Origin: Stieleria neptunia
Lineage (GTDB): Bacteria > Planctomycetota > Planctomycetia > Pirellulales > Pirellulaceae
Direction of reading: 5' to 3'
Assembly (NCBI RefSeq): GCF_007754155.1
Contig: NZ_CP037423.1
Location: 3,038,001 to 3,102,000 of the forward strand
DNA: 64,000 bases
Shown: in pieces, positions 40,836 to 49,316 of the stretch
Position numbering within the stretch: the first letter of the stretch is position 1
Layout: each line of letters starts with the position of its first letter
The notes under the pieces: generated by a model
What the model was told of the DNA's origin: nothing
What the model saw: only the letters and a program-made list of their open reading frames with translations
Databases searched by the model: none
Position numbers and translations under genes: made by a program

Positions 40836-41801
40836 ATGACGACAGAAACTCCAGCGGCCGCCACCATTGACGACAGTGTGTTTCGCGGTTGTCTGCCGGC
40901 AATCATGACGCCCATCGGCGACGACGGTCGGCCCGATTTCGATGCCATGGTGCTGCACGCGACAAACCTGGTCGCGGCCGGAATGACCGGCGTCGTGTAT
41001 TGCGGATCGATGGGGGATTGGCCGCTGATGACGGACGAGCAACGCCGCGAAGGTGTCGCCCGATTGGTCGCTGCGGGATTGAAGGTCGTCGTGGGGACTG
41101 GGGCGCAGAGTCCGATCATCGCCGCCGAGCACGCCGCACACGCTGCCGAAGTCGGCGCGGCCGGTTTGATGGTGATTCCGCGATTGCTCTCCCGCGGCAT
41201 CTCCGAAGCCGCACAGGCGGACCACTTCGGACGCGTCCTGTCCGCCGCACCCCAATTGCCGGCGGTCATCTACAACAGTCCCTACTACGGATATCAGACC
41301 AAAGCGGGGCTCTACGGCCAGCTGCGCCAGTCGTACCCGAACCTGGTCGGGTTCAAGGAATTTGGTGGCGCCGAATCGCTCAGCTATGCGGCCGAGCACA
41401 TCACGTCGTCCGATGACGGCGGCTTGCTGTTGGTCGGCGTCGACACGCAGGTGTATTTCGGTTTCTTGCGATGTGGTGCCCAGGGGGCGATCACCGGCAT
41501 CGGGAACTGTTTGCCCAGCGAAGTGCTTCATCTGGTCGATCTGTGCCGCCGCGCCGCGGCCGGCGATTGCGAAGCACGTCGGTACGCCAAAGAGTTGGAC
41601 GAAGCCTTGGCGGTGTTATCAAGATATGACGAAGGCCCCGATCTGACGCTCTATTACCGACTGATCGCCGCGGAGACGATTGACCCGATCTACCGCCGAC
41701 CGGCGTTGGAGTCGGATCGATTGAGTCCGTCCCAAGAACGGTACGCCCTCGATCAATTGAGTCTGTTCCAAGCCTGGTGGGAAAACTGGCCAGGCCGCTG
41801 A
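40836..41801 (+). CDS. DapA-family deaminase/aldolase (hydroxyproline pathway candidate)
   Basis: 321-aa TIM-barrel protein of the dihydrodipicolinate synthase family. The Schiff-base Lys174 is in VGFKEFGG and the Tyr146 in VIYNSPYYGY; GVVYCGSMGDWPLMTDEQR is the phosphate/keto-acid loop region. In hydroxyproline clusters such a member deaminates pyrroline-4-hydroxy-2-carboxylate to alpha-ketoglutarate semialdehyde. I use the ATG at 40836 with AAGGA upstream; the frame opens at 40749. The last pathway enzyme (semialdehyde dehydrogenase) is not in the window. Confidence 0.84.
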   Translation: MTTETPAAATIDDSVFRGCLPAIMTPIGDDGRPDFDAMVLHATNLVAAGMTGVVYCGSMGDWPLMTDEQRREGVARLVAAGLKVVVGTGAQSPIIAAEHAAHAAEVGAAGLMVIPRLLSRGISEAAQADHFGRVLSAAPQLPAVIYNSPYYGYQTKAGLYGQLRQSYPNLVGFKEFGGAESLSYAAEHITSSDDGGLLLVGVDTQVYFGFLRCGAQGAITGIGNCLPSEVLHLVDLCRRAAAGDCEARRYAKELDEALAVLSRYDEGPDLTLYYRLIAAETIDPIYRRPALESDRLSPSQERYALDQLSLFQAWWENWPGR

Positions 41802-42152
41802 CCCCGACCCAAAGTGGCGTAAGCTTCCAGCTTGCGCTCCCCGAGCCGCAGGCTCGTTCCAAGGCTCTGCCTTGGAACGGGATGGGCCGGAGGCTCCGCC
41901 TCCGAGCATGCGAGGCGGGCGCAAGCGGGCTGTCGGTTGAGTGAGTGAGCCGCGACGCGTAAGCGGCCGGGCATCCAGGCGCCCGCCCGAGGCCTTACGG
42001 CCAGCGGCTCACCATTGCCTCGACCAATCCCACTCAATCGACAGCCCGCGAACTCTCCGGCTTGCGCATTTTTGCCAACAGACCGGAGGGCTCGCGCCCT
42101 GCCGCTAAAAATCGTTCACGGCGTAGGCCAGATCCTGGGAACGAGATCCGCG
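41802..42152. repeat. Junction of D and B repeats with inner MITE
   Basis: No gene. A family-D palindrome (about 41812-41920, with TTCCAAGGCTCTGCCTTGGAA and GGAGGCTCCGCCTCC) runs straight into a family-B element ending at 42108. The inner MITE-like element occupies 41927-42047 with ends GGGCTGTCG and CGACAGCCC, but the flanking hexamers are no longer identical (GCAAGC/GCGAAC), so this copy is older. Confidence 0.85.
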
Positions 42153-42530
42153 TCAACGCTTCGGCTTGACCAGACAATGAAATCCGAAGCAGGGCTCTTC
42201 GTCTTCGCGTTCCTTTTCGGCGGCCGTCAGGATCTCCTGGACCTCCGCCATCCGCTCCGGATTCAGCGCCACCGAAATCACCCGTTGCTGGCCGTCGGCT
42301 CCGAGCGCGACGGTGGTCAGCACGGCGACCGTGTCATCGTGCTGCAACGCCTGGATGATGTGCTGACCGACTTGTGCTTCGGGATTGCGAATCGTCGTGA
42401 CGAATTGTGCGATCGTGTCCTTCCGCTGTGCACCGGAGGACACTTGATTCGGCTGGGTGGGATTGGCGGGAACCGGATTTGCCGGTGCCGGTGTTTTGGG
42501 GGTGGGGGGCTCGTCAGCCGATTGGCTCAT
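42153..42530 (-). CDS. Small hypothetical protein
   Basis: 125-aa protein without recognised domain. The first 45 residues are Pro/Ala/Gln-rich; the rest looks like a small folded domain (QHIIQALQHDDTVAVLTTVA ... RVISVALNPERMAEV). It ends CFGFHCLVKPKR. I start at ATG 42530; the ribosome site is weak (GGA close to the ATG). The frame is open to 42743, but that part overlaps the divergent SPFH gene leader and looks random. Function unknown. Confidence 0.65.
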   Translation of the reverse strand: MSQSADEPPTPKTPAPANPVPANPTQPNQVSSGAQRKDTIAQFVTTIRNPEAQVGQHIIQALQHDDTVAVLTTVALGADGQQRVISVALNPERMAEVQEILTAAEKEREDEEPCFGFHCLVKPKR

Positions 42531-42756
42531 TCCGGATTTCCGCTGGAGGAGAAAAGTTGGGTGGACCGGCGGGCCAGATGACTCGCGCCAGATCTGTGCA
42601 TCATCATAATGCAGATGGATTCGCGCGGTTGGAAATGGCGATCTGCATCGAAAACTCCGCTTCGGGATTTCTTTGCGCCCCCACACCGCGCGATATGGTA
42701 CTGGGCTACAACGGAACCATGCGTCCAACCGATCGACACACAAAAGAGCATTGAGT

Positions 42757-43722
42757 ATGACCCTGACGACATCGCCCGGCGGCGTTCATCACCATGAAAA
42801 AGTCGTCAACGCGATTCCCGGCTGGGGGCCGCTGGGGATCTGCATTCTATTGACGTTGTCGGCTCCGCTGTGCATCGTTACCGGAGCGGGCAGCGGTGCC
42901 AATGGGCCGACCTTGATCGCAATCGGCGTGTTGATGCTGGTCGTTGGCATTGGCGCGATGTTCGGGCTGATGGCGATCGCGCCGAACAACTCGCGGGTCT
43001 TGTTGTTGTTCGGTCAATACAAGGGCACGGTTAAACGATCAGGGTTCGTTTGGGTCAATCCGTTTTATTCAAAGAAGAAAGTCAGTTTGCGGATTCGCAA
43101 CTTCGAAACCGGTTCGTCGACGAAGCCGGAAACGAAGAACAAAGAAGGCGTCGTCACACAGCCCAAGACGCGGTCAGCGGGAAAGCCGTCCAAGGTCAAT
43201 GATCGGGACGGAAATCCGATCGAGATTTCCGCGGTCGTCGTTTGGAAAGTCGTCGATACGGCGGAAGCTCTGTTCGAAGTGGATGACTTCGAAAACTTTG
43301 TCGAAGTCCAAAGTGAAGCGGCGCTGCGCAGTTTGGCGACACGTTATCCCTACGACAGCCGCGACGAGGAGCAGTCGTTGCGGGGCAGTACCGATGAGAT
43401 CTGTGATCGGTTGCGCGACGACATCCAGGATCGACTGGACAAGGCCGGCGTCCAGGTTTTAGAAGCCCGCATCAGTCACCTGGCCTACGCGCCGGAAATT
43501 GCCGCGGCAATGTTGCAGCGTCAACAGGCATCGGCCGTCGTCGCCGCCCGAACCAAAATCGTCGACGGTGCTGTCGGGATGGTCGAGATGGCGCTGGAGC
43601 ATCTCAAGCGAGACAACATCGTCGAACTCGATGCGGACCAACGGGCGGCATTGGTTTCCAATCTGCTGGTCGTCCTCTGCAGCGACCGACACACCCAGCC
43701 GGTCGTGCAAACCGGAGCCTGA
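42757..43722 (+). CDS. SPFH/band-7 domain membrane protein
   Basis: 321-aa stomatin/prohibitin-like protein. Two hydrophobic segments near the N-terminus ([16 protein letters not shown] and [20 protein letters not shown]) anchor it; [17 protein letters not shown] and [17 protein letters not shown] begin the SPFH domain, and [21 protein letters not shown] is the typical flotillin-like helical end. ATG at 42757. Probably forms oligomeric membrane scaffolds. Upstream it is divergent from a small unknown gene. Confidence 0.86.
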   Translation: MTLTTSPGGVHHHEKVVNAIPGWGPLGICILLTLSAPLCIVTGAGSGANGPTLIAIGVLMLVVGIGAMFGLMAIAPNNSRVLLLFGQYKGTVKRSGFVWVNPFYSKKKVSLRIRNFETGSSTKPETKNKEGVVTQPKTRSAGKPSKVNDRDGNPIEISAVVVWKVVDTAEALFEVDDFENFVEVQSEAALRSLATRYPYDSRDEEQSLRGSTDEICDRLRDDIQDRLDKAGVQVLEARISHLAYAPEIAAAMLQRQQASAVVAARTKIVDGAVGMVEMALEHLKRDNIVELDADQRAALVSNLLVVLCSDRHTQPVVQTGA

Positions 43723-43730
43723 TTGCCAGT

Positions 43731-43880
43731 CCTCGTTCCCAGGCTCCCGCCTGGGAACGGGATGGGAAGGAGGCTCCGCCTCCGGAGATTGCGAGGCGGG
43801 AGCCTCGCGGAAAATGCGTTCCCAGGCGGGAGCCTGGGAACGAGAGGTGAGAGGTGAGCTTCCAGCTTGCGATCCCCAGC
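43731..43880. repeat. Family-D palindromic repeat
   Basis: A single unit with palindromes TTCCCAGGCTCCCGCCTGGGAA, GGAGGCTCCGCCTCC and CGAGGCGGGAGCCTCG between the SPFH gene and the BlaI promoter. It may serve as terminator for the SPFH gene. Confidence 0.85.
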
Positions 43881-43932
43881 ACCCCATGGCAAGCAGGATG
43901 CTTACCCACTTAGAGAAATTCTCAAACCGAGC

Positions 43933-43978
43933 TTGACTTTACGACGCCTGTCATAAACAATATGACCGTTGTCGTAAA
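43933..43978 (+). promoter_or_regulatory. Promoter and two operator-like dyads of the BlaI-M56 operon
   Basis: Two dyads share the same half-site: TTTACGAC-N4-GTCATAAA (43938-43957) and ATATGAC-N4-GTCGTAA (43960-43977). Their centres are 21 bp apart, two helical turns. A TTGACT at 43933-43938 could be the -35 box, with a weak -10 region overlapping the start of the second dyad. The site is 40 bp upstream of a BlaI-type repressor, which usually represses its own operon. Confidence 0.75.
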
Positions 43979-44017
43979 CGCGATTCTGACTTTTCTCTTT
44001 CGCTCGGTGTTCTGCGG

Positions 44018-44446
44018 ATGAAATCGACCACGCGGCTGTCCAGCGGCGAGCTGGACTTGATGGATTTATTGTGGCGCGAAGGGCCGCTCACGTTGGCCCA
44101 GGCCCACGAGCGTTTCGGCGTCGAGACCGTCGGTTACACGACCATGCAAACGCGGTTGAACCGTTTGGTGGACAAGGGCTTGGCGTCCAAGTCGGGGCGG
44201 CCGGCGGAGTATGCGGCGGCGATCGAGCGCGAGCAGGCCCAGGCCGGTCATCTGGATCAGCTGATTTCAAAGCTCTCCGGCGGCAGTGTCGTGCCCCTGG
44301 TCGCCCAGTTGATGCAGGACCGTCAAATCAGCCGCGACGAATTGCAGGCACTGAAACGTCTGATTCGCGACGCCGAACAGAATCCCGGTTCCGGCAAGGC
44401 CGAGACGAAACGCGGATCCCAGGGGCGGTCGGGAGGTAAACGGTGA
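44018..44446 (+). CDS. BlaI/MecI/CopY family transcriptional repressor
   Basis: 142-aa winged-helix repressor. LSSGELDLMDLLWREGPLTL and ETVGYTTMQTRLNRLVDKGL are the family DNA-binding helices, and VPLVAQLMQDRQISRDEL is the dimerisation part. ATG at 44018. Its stop overlaps the start of the M56 gene (TGATG), the standard BlaI-BlaR1 arrangement. It likely binds the dyads at 43938-43977 and is released by proteolysis. A basic C-terminal tail is present. Confidence 0.9.
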   Translation: MKSTTRLSSGELDLMDLLWREGPLTLAQAHERFGVETVGYTTMQTRLNRLVDKGLASKSGRPAEYAAAIEREQAQAGHLDQLISKLSGGSVVPLVAQLMQDRQISRDELQALKRLIRDAEQNPGSGKAETKRGSQGRSGGKR

Positions 44447-47010
44447 TGATCACGCTCGTGCATTGTCTGGTGACTGCATCGGTCATGTTAACGATCGCAT
44501 GCGGTGTGGCAGCGTTCTTGCTGCGTCGGTTGCAGATCGTGACGCCGCGTTTGCGGCAGTGTCTGTTGTTCTGCGTGCTGCTGCAGGGGCTGATGCTGTT
44601 TCGGGTGCCCGTCGAGCTGCCGTGGTTGGAAAGCTCGCCCGCCGGGTCGGCGCAATGGGCCGTCGGCGACGTTGCGGACACGCTTCCATCGGGCGGTGCT
44701 GCGTTCGTCGGAGACGCCACGTCGCCTGAATCCACTCGGTCGCAAAGCACCGTTTCGTCTTCGGCATGGGAGTCGATCGGGGGGACGGAGCACGATCCCG
44801 CGGCAACGTCTTGGACGGAGCTTGCCCTGTCGGCTGCGTGTCTGATTTGGATGCTGGGGATCGTCTGCATCGTGACCCGCAGTCTATTCCGCTATGCCAA
44901 GCTGTGTCGCTTGGTCGATGAACTCGATCGAGCGCCGGAGCCATGGCAAGCCGAGTGGCAAACGATTTGTGCGCGCCGCGGTTCTCGCGCACCGGAGATG
45001 TTGGTTTCCGGTTCGGCGGGCCCGATGCTGGTGCGTCGCCCCCGCGGTTACGCCCTGGTGGTTCCCGACCGGTTTTGGCGGTCGCTTTCCGGTGACCAGC
45101 GGCGTGGGGTGCTGTTGCACGAGCTTGCTCACTTGTGTCGTCGTGATGTCTGGCGACAAGCCGTAGCCCGGATTGCCGTGGTGTTGCATTGGTGGAATCC
45201 GGCGGCGTGGTGGTGCGTGCGTCGCTATGAAGAATCCGCCGAATGGGCTTGCGACGAGACCATGACACGCACGGATCCGGCGGCCGCCCGGGGCCTGGCC
45301 GCCAGTTTGGTGCAACTGGTCGAATTCCTCGAAAGCGGCACGTCGAATCCGGCACCGATCGCGAGTGGTTTAGGCGTCCAGTCGATGGCTGCGCCGCCGC
45401 TGACCGAACGCGTCACACGTCTTCTCCATTCTTCCTCCTCCTCTAGAGAGTCTGCTATGAAACGTCTTGTGTTGATGTTGCTCGCCGCCGGGCTGTTGAC
45501 CCTTTCTGCGGTGCAATTCCGCTTGGTCGCAGCAGATGCCGGTGGTCAGGGCGAATCGATTTCCGCCGATGCGTCGGCGACGTTGCAAGTGGTGTCATCG
45601 GATTCCAAGGATCTGATCGAGACGTTGCGGCAGCGTTTGAACCCGGATGACAAAGCGTCGTCGGATTTAAAACAGTTGCTCGCCAGCGAATCGGGCCAGG
45701 TTGCGTTTGCCGGCGTGATCGATTTGTTGAAAGGCAAGTATCGCGAATCGGCTCGGGCCGAGGCGATCCCTCGGTTTGTTGAAAAACACTTTGAAGCCGC
45801 CCCCGATGGAACACTGGCCCTGCGTGGTAGCAGTCGACTGGCCGCGGATGCTTGGGTGCAACGCTCGCGGCAGTTGGGTGAGGTACTCGATTCGATGAAT
45901 CGGCGGATGAAGGGTGTCGCCGATCGTCTGGAGGATTCCGGCGACGTCAATCAGATGGCTCGCCGCATGCTGACCGACCAGCACGTGGGCTATGCGATCA
46001 TGTTGGACGAGTTTGATGGGCGCAGCGACCCGATCGAGTTGTTTCTTGGCAAAGCACTCGAAAAGATCTTGGTCCGTCGTGGCGATAAGTTGGTCGTCAT
46101 TCCGACCCTGTCCGGTGATGCACGCCGACAAATCGAACGGTTTGAATTGGCCACCGACGTGTTTGACAAACTGAAGGTTGAACTGCCAATCTTCGCCGCC
46201 GAGTTCGACACGCCGGACGACCGTCACAAGCGTTTCGTCGCTAAGCTGAAGGACCCTGCGATGGCAGCCATCGTCGCCTTGCACGTCAGCAAAGAGTCGA
46301 TGTCCTCACCGACGGCGGCGGTGGACGATTTGTTTGCCAAGTTGGAAACCGTCTCGCGGGACACCGCCAAGGGGTTGGTGATCGACGATGAAGAAGCGTG
46401 GGGGACTTTGGAGGAACTGTTGGAGTTTGCCGACCGCGCGGGGAAGCGAATCGACGCGGTGCGTGACCGGTTGGTCAGGACTGCCGCCGATCTGGATACC
46501 TCCGATCCGATGACCCAGCGTTTCGCCGCACAAATGAAAACCGGCGTGATCGCTTATCAGGTCGCCGTCGATGTCCCGTATGCGGAATTTGATTTGGGCA
46601 AGCAAGTGGAAGGCATGGTTTCGCAAGTGATGGAGCCTGCCGGCGCGGACCGATTGCGTGTTCGTGACGATGCGGCGGATCAGGTCAATCAGCGCGCCGG
46701 TGAGTTGCTGGCCGCCTGTCGCACGATTCGGCGTTACTTGCGCAGGATCGATGACGTCCGCGATCGGATGGCCGACCGCGAGTTGGCCGAGTCGCTCGAT
46801 GGGCCGGGGCGGATGTTGCTACTGACAGAGATCCGTCGCTCGGCCGAACAATCGCAACTCGACGCGATGGAGCTGCTGGCCAAAGAGTTCTTCGTGCTCG
46901 ATGAAACGACGAATCAATTGACCGTGCATCCCGAGCGGGCCGAAGTGGTCGATCAATTGGCCGGCCGGGCGATGGAATTGGAACAAGAGCTGAAGAAGGA
47001 CGACTTCTGA
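44446..47010 (+). CDS. M56 family (BlaR1-like) membrane metallopeptidase with large C-terminal domain
   Basis: 854-aa sensor protease. N-terminal membrane helices, then the zinc motif HELAH at residues 225-229 in GVLLHELAHLCRRDVW, and EESAEWACDE downstream giving the third ligand. After a last membrane helix (about 338-358) a domain of about 500 residues, rich in helices, extends outward. Unlike BlaR1 it shows no penicillin-binding STxK-type fold, so the signal is unknown. GTG/ATG starts at 44443/44446; GGGAGG precedes. Coupled to the BlaI gene. Confidence 0.87.
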   Translation: MITLVHCLVTASVMLTIACGVAAFLLRRLQIVTPRLRQCLLFCVLLQGLMLFRVPVELPWLESSPAGSAQWAVGDVADTLPSGGAAFVGDATSPESTRSQSTVSSSAWESIGGTEHDPAATSWTELALSAACLIWMLGIVCIVTRSLFRYAKLCRLVDELDRAPEPWQAEWQTICARRGSRAPEMLVSGSAGPMLVRRPRGYALVVPDRFWRSLSGDQRRGVLLHELAHLCRRDVWRQAVARIAVVLHWWNPAAWWCVRRYEESAEWACDETMTRTDPAAARGLAASLVQLVEFLESGTSNPAPIASGLGVQSMAAPPLTERVTRLLHSSSSSRESAMKRLVLMLLAAGLLTLSAVQFRLVAADAGGQGESISADASATLQVVSSDSKDLIETLRQRLNPDDKASSDLKQLLASESGQVAFAGVIDLLKGKYRESARAEAIPRFVEKHFEAAPDGTLALRGSSRLAADAWVQRSRQLGEVLDSMNRRMKGVADRLEDSGDVNQMARRMLTDQHVGYAIMLDEFDGRSDPIELFLGKALEKILVRRGDKLVVIPTLSGDARRQIERFELATDVFDKLKVELPIFAAEFDTPDDRHKRFVAKLKDPAMAAIVALHVSKESMSSPTAAVDDLFAKLETVSRDTAKGLVIDDEEAWGTLEELLEFADRAGKRIDAVRDRLVRTAADLDTSDPMTQRFAAQMKTGVIAYQVAVDVPYAEFDLGKQVEGMVSQVMEPAGADRLRVRDDAADQVNQRAGELLAACRTIRRYLRRIDDVRDRMADRELAESLDGPGRMLLLTEIRRSAEQSQLDAMELLAKEFFVLDETTNQLTVHPERAEVVDQLAGRAMELEQELKKDDF

Positions 47011-47017
47011 TCCCCAC

Positions 47018-47690
47018 CTCGTTCCAAGGCTCCGCCTTGGAACGAGATACTCCGGAGGCTCCGCCTCCGAGGGTGGCGAGGCGGGAGCCTCGCGTGAAGT
47101 GCGTTCCCAGGCATGAGCCTGGGAACGAGGGAAGTGGCGTAAGCTTCCAGCTTGGGCTCCCCGAGCCGCAGGCTCGTCCCAAAGCTCCGCCTTGGAACGA
47201 GATAGCCCGGAGGCTCCGCCTCCGAGGGTGGCGAGGCGGGAGCCTCGCGTGAAGTGCGTTCCCAGGCATGAGCCTGGGAACGAGTAAGTGGCGTAAGCTT
47301 CCAGCTTGGGCTCCCCGAGCCGCAGGCTCGTCCCAAGGCTCCGCCTTGGAACGAGATAGCCCGGAGGCTCCGTCTCCGAGGGTGGCGAGGCGGGAGCCTC
47401 GCGAGAAGTGCGTTCCCAGGCGTGAGCCTGGGAACGAGTAAGTGGCGTAAGCTTCCAGCTTGCGCTCCCCGAGCCGCAGGCTCGTCCCAAGGCTCTGCCT
47501 TGGAACGAGATACTCCGGAGGCTCCGCCTCCGAGGGTGGCGAGGCGGGAGCCTCGCGTGAAGTGCGTTCCCAGGCGTGAGCCTGGGAACGAGGGAAGTGG
47601 CCTAAGCTTCCAGCTTGCGCTCCCCGAGCCGCAGGCTCGTCCCAAGGCTCCGCCTTGGAACGAGATACTCCGGAGGCTCCGCCTCCGAGG
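47018..47690. repeat. Five tandem family-D repeats (about 154 bp each)
   Basis: Units start at 47018, 47173, 47327, 47481 and 47636 (periods 155, 154, 154, 155); the last is truncated. Each has CCAAGGCTCCGCCTTGG, GGAGGCTCCGCCTCC, GAGGCGGGAGCCTC and a CCCAGGC...GCCTGGG hairpin, then GTGGCGTAAGCTTCCAGCTT. Differences between units are few, so amplification is recent. Reading frames across it are repeat artefacts. Confidence 0.93.
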
Positions 47691-47759
47691 GTGCGAGAGT
47701 CGTGTTGTGTGGCGATCGGTGCTCGTCTGTTTCCAGACCTAATTGCAGAGAAACTCACC

Positions 47760-49133
47760 ATGAAACTCCATCGAGCGATCCACACCACACTGCTCGCCGT
47801 CGCCGTGATGACCAGTCACGGCGCGGCAACGTCACTGGCGACCGAAGCTCCGATCGATGCGATCTTGGCCACCGTCCACCGCGAAGCAGGGATCACGCCG
47901 ACCGAACGTTGTGACGACCACACGTACTTGCGCCGGATCAGCCTGGATCTACTCGGGCGCGTTCCGACTGCCGACGAACTGGCCCGTTTCGACGCTTTGC
48001 CAGACCGCGGCAAGACGCTCGACCGGATGCTGCATTCGGACGAATTCTCGCGATACTGGTCACAACTTTGGACGACGATTCTGATCGGACGCGGCGACGC
48101 GCGGCAAGTCGATCGCGAAGCGCTGCGGCGCTGGTTCCAAACACAATTGGAGCAGGAAAAGCCACTCGACCAAATCGCATTCGATCTGATTTCAGCCGAA
48201 GGGGTGACCACGCTGGATGGCCACGTCAACTTTCTGGTGGGGAATCGCGAAGACCCTGTGACGCCCGTGTCGCGGATCTTTCTGGGCGTCCAGCTGGACT
48301 GTGCCCGCTGTCACGACCATCCATTTGATCGTTGGACGCAAGACGACTACACGGCGATGCGGCGATTCTTTCAAACCATCTCCCTGCGCGAGGTTTCCGG
48401 AGGCATTCGTGTCGTTGATTCCGGAGCCGGTGCCGCGGAGGCCGGACCTCGGTTTCTGACCGGATCGCGACCACGCACGGCCGCATGGCGACGAGAGCTG
48501 GCCTTGATGACCGTCCGCTGCCAGCCCTTTGCCAGAGCGATGGGCAATCGGGTTTGGCAATTGCTGATCGGTCGCGGCATCGTGGACCCCGTCGATGGCC
48601 TCAGCCAGGCTCACCCGCCGAGCGTCCCCGAGCTTCATCAAGCCTTGGCCGACCAGTTGCGGGGCAACGGGTTTGACTTGCGTGGATTGATCCGCACCAT
48701 CGCCGCCAGTGACGCCTATGCCCGCACCGCACCGCGCGCCGAAGCAACGGTTCGGGACGAGGCGGTCGAGTTGTTTGCCGCGAGAATTCCCCGGCCATTG
48801 CTGCCCGAGCAGTTGATCGCGTCGTATGCGACGGTGATGCATCGTGATCTGCCGTCGCCCGAACGCCTGAACACGATGGCGGTGGAGTTCATGGGGCGAT
48901 CGGAAGTCGAGACGGGAGCGACCGACCCGCTTGCGTTACAACGAACCAGTCAAGGATTGCTTCAAGAACTCGCCGCCGAGACGTCTACGCCGAGCGGTGA
49001 CCTGGATTCCATCTTTCGCGCGACACTGTCGCGACGCCCCGATGAATGGGAACGTCAACGCCTGGCCGACGTGCCCGGCAGCGATCTCCTGTATGTCTTG
49101 TTACACGGGAACGAATTTGTATTTAGTCATTGA
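47760..49133 (+). CDS. DUF1549/DUF1553 domain protein (short form)
   Basis: 457-aa exported protein of the planctomycete DUF1549 family. Signal peptide at the N-terminus (MKLHRAIHTTLLAVAVMT). DUF1549: DDHTYLRRISLDLLGRVPTA and LGVQLDCARCHDHPFDRW, with a CxxCH that may bind heme or metal. The C-terminal half (ANRVWQLLIGRGIVDPVDGL-like, here MGNRVWQLLIGRGIV) is DUF1553. It lacks the N-terminal cytochrome-type domain of longer members. ATG at 47760. Followed by DUF1501, the usual partner. Confidence 0.88.
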   Translation: MKLHRAIHTTLLAVAVMTSHGAATSLATEAPIDAILATVHREAGITPTERCDDHTYLRRISLDLLGRVPTADELARFDALPDRGKTLDRMLHSDEFSRYWSQLWTTILIGRGDARQVDREALRRWFQTQLEQEKPLDQIAFDLISAEGVTTLDGHVNFLVGNREDPVTPVSRIFLGVQLDCARCHDHPFDRWTQDDYTAMRRFFQTISLREVSGGIRVVDSGAGAAEAGPRFLTGSRPRTAAWRRELALMTVRCQPFARAMGNRVWQLLIGRGIVDPVDGLSQAHPPSVPELHQALADQLRGNGFDLRGLIRTIAASDAYARTAPRAEATVRDEAVELFAARIPRPLLPEQLIASYATVMHRDLPSPERLNTMAVEFMGRSEVETGATDPLALQRTSQGLLQELAAETSTPSGDLDSIFRATLSRRPDEWERQRLADVPGSDLLYVLLHGNEFVFSH

Positions 49134-49136
49134 TAA

Positions 49137-49292
49137 AAGGGGCGTAAGCTTCCAGCTTGCGTTCCCCGAGCCGCAGGCTCGTCCCAAGGCTCCGCCTTGG
49201 AACGGGAGGGTCCGGAGGCTCCGCCTCCGAGCATACGAGGCGGGAGCCTCGCGAGAAGTGCGTTCCCAGGCGGGAGCCTGGGAACGAGGGTG
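49137..49292. repeat. Family-D repeat between DUF1549 and DUF1501 genes
   Basis: One full unit, closely matching the 47018 array, in the 183-bp gap between two genes that are usually cotranscribed. Its hairpins could uncouple them. Confidence 0.88.
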
Positions 49293-49316
49293 ATAATCTC
49301 CATTTTAAGGTGAAGC

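Noticed and set aside
45457..47010. Separate secreted protein starting at the internal Met before KRLVLMLLAAG
   Set aside because: The frame is continuous with the M56 domain and the hydrophobic stretch fits the last membrane helix of BlaR1-like proteins; an internal start is possible but has no clear ribosome site.
47018..47690. Possible CRISPR array
   Set aside because: Units of 154 bp are repeated in full with no variable spacers, and no cas genes are nearby.
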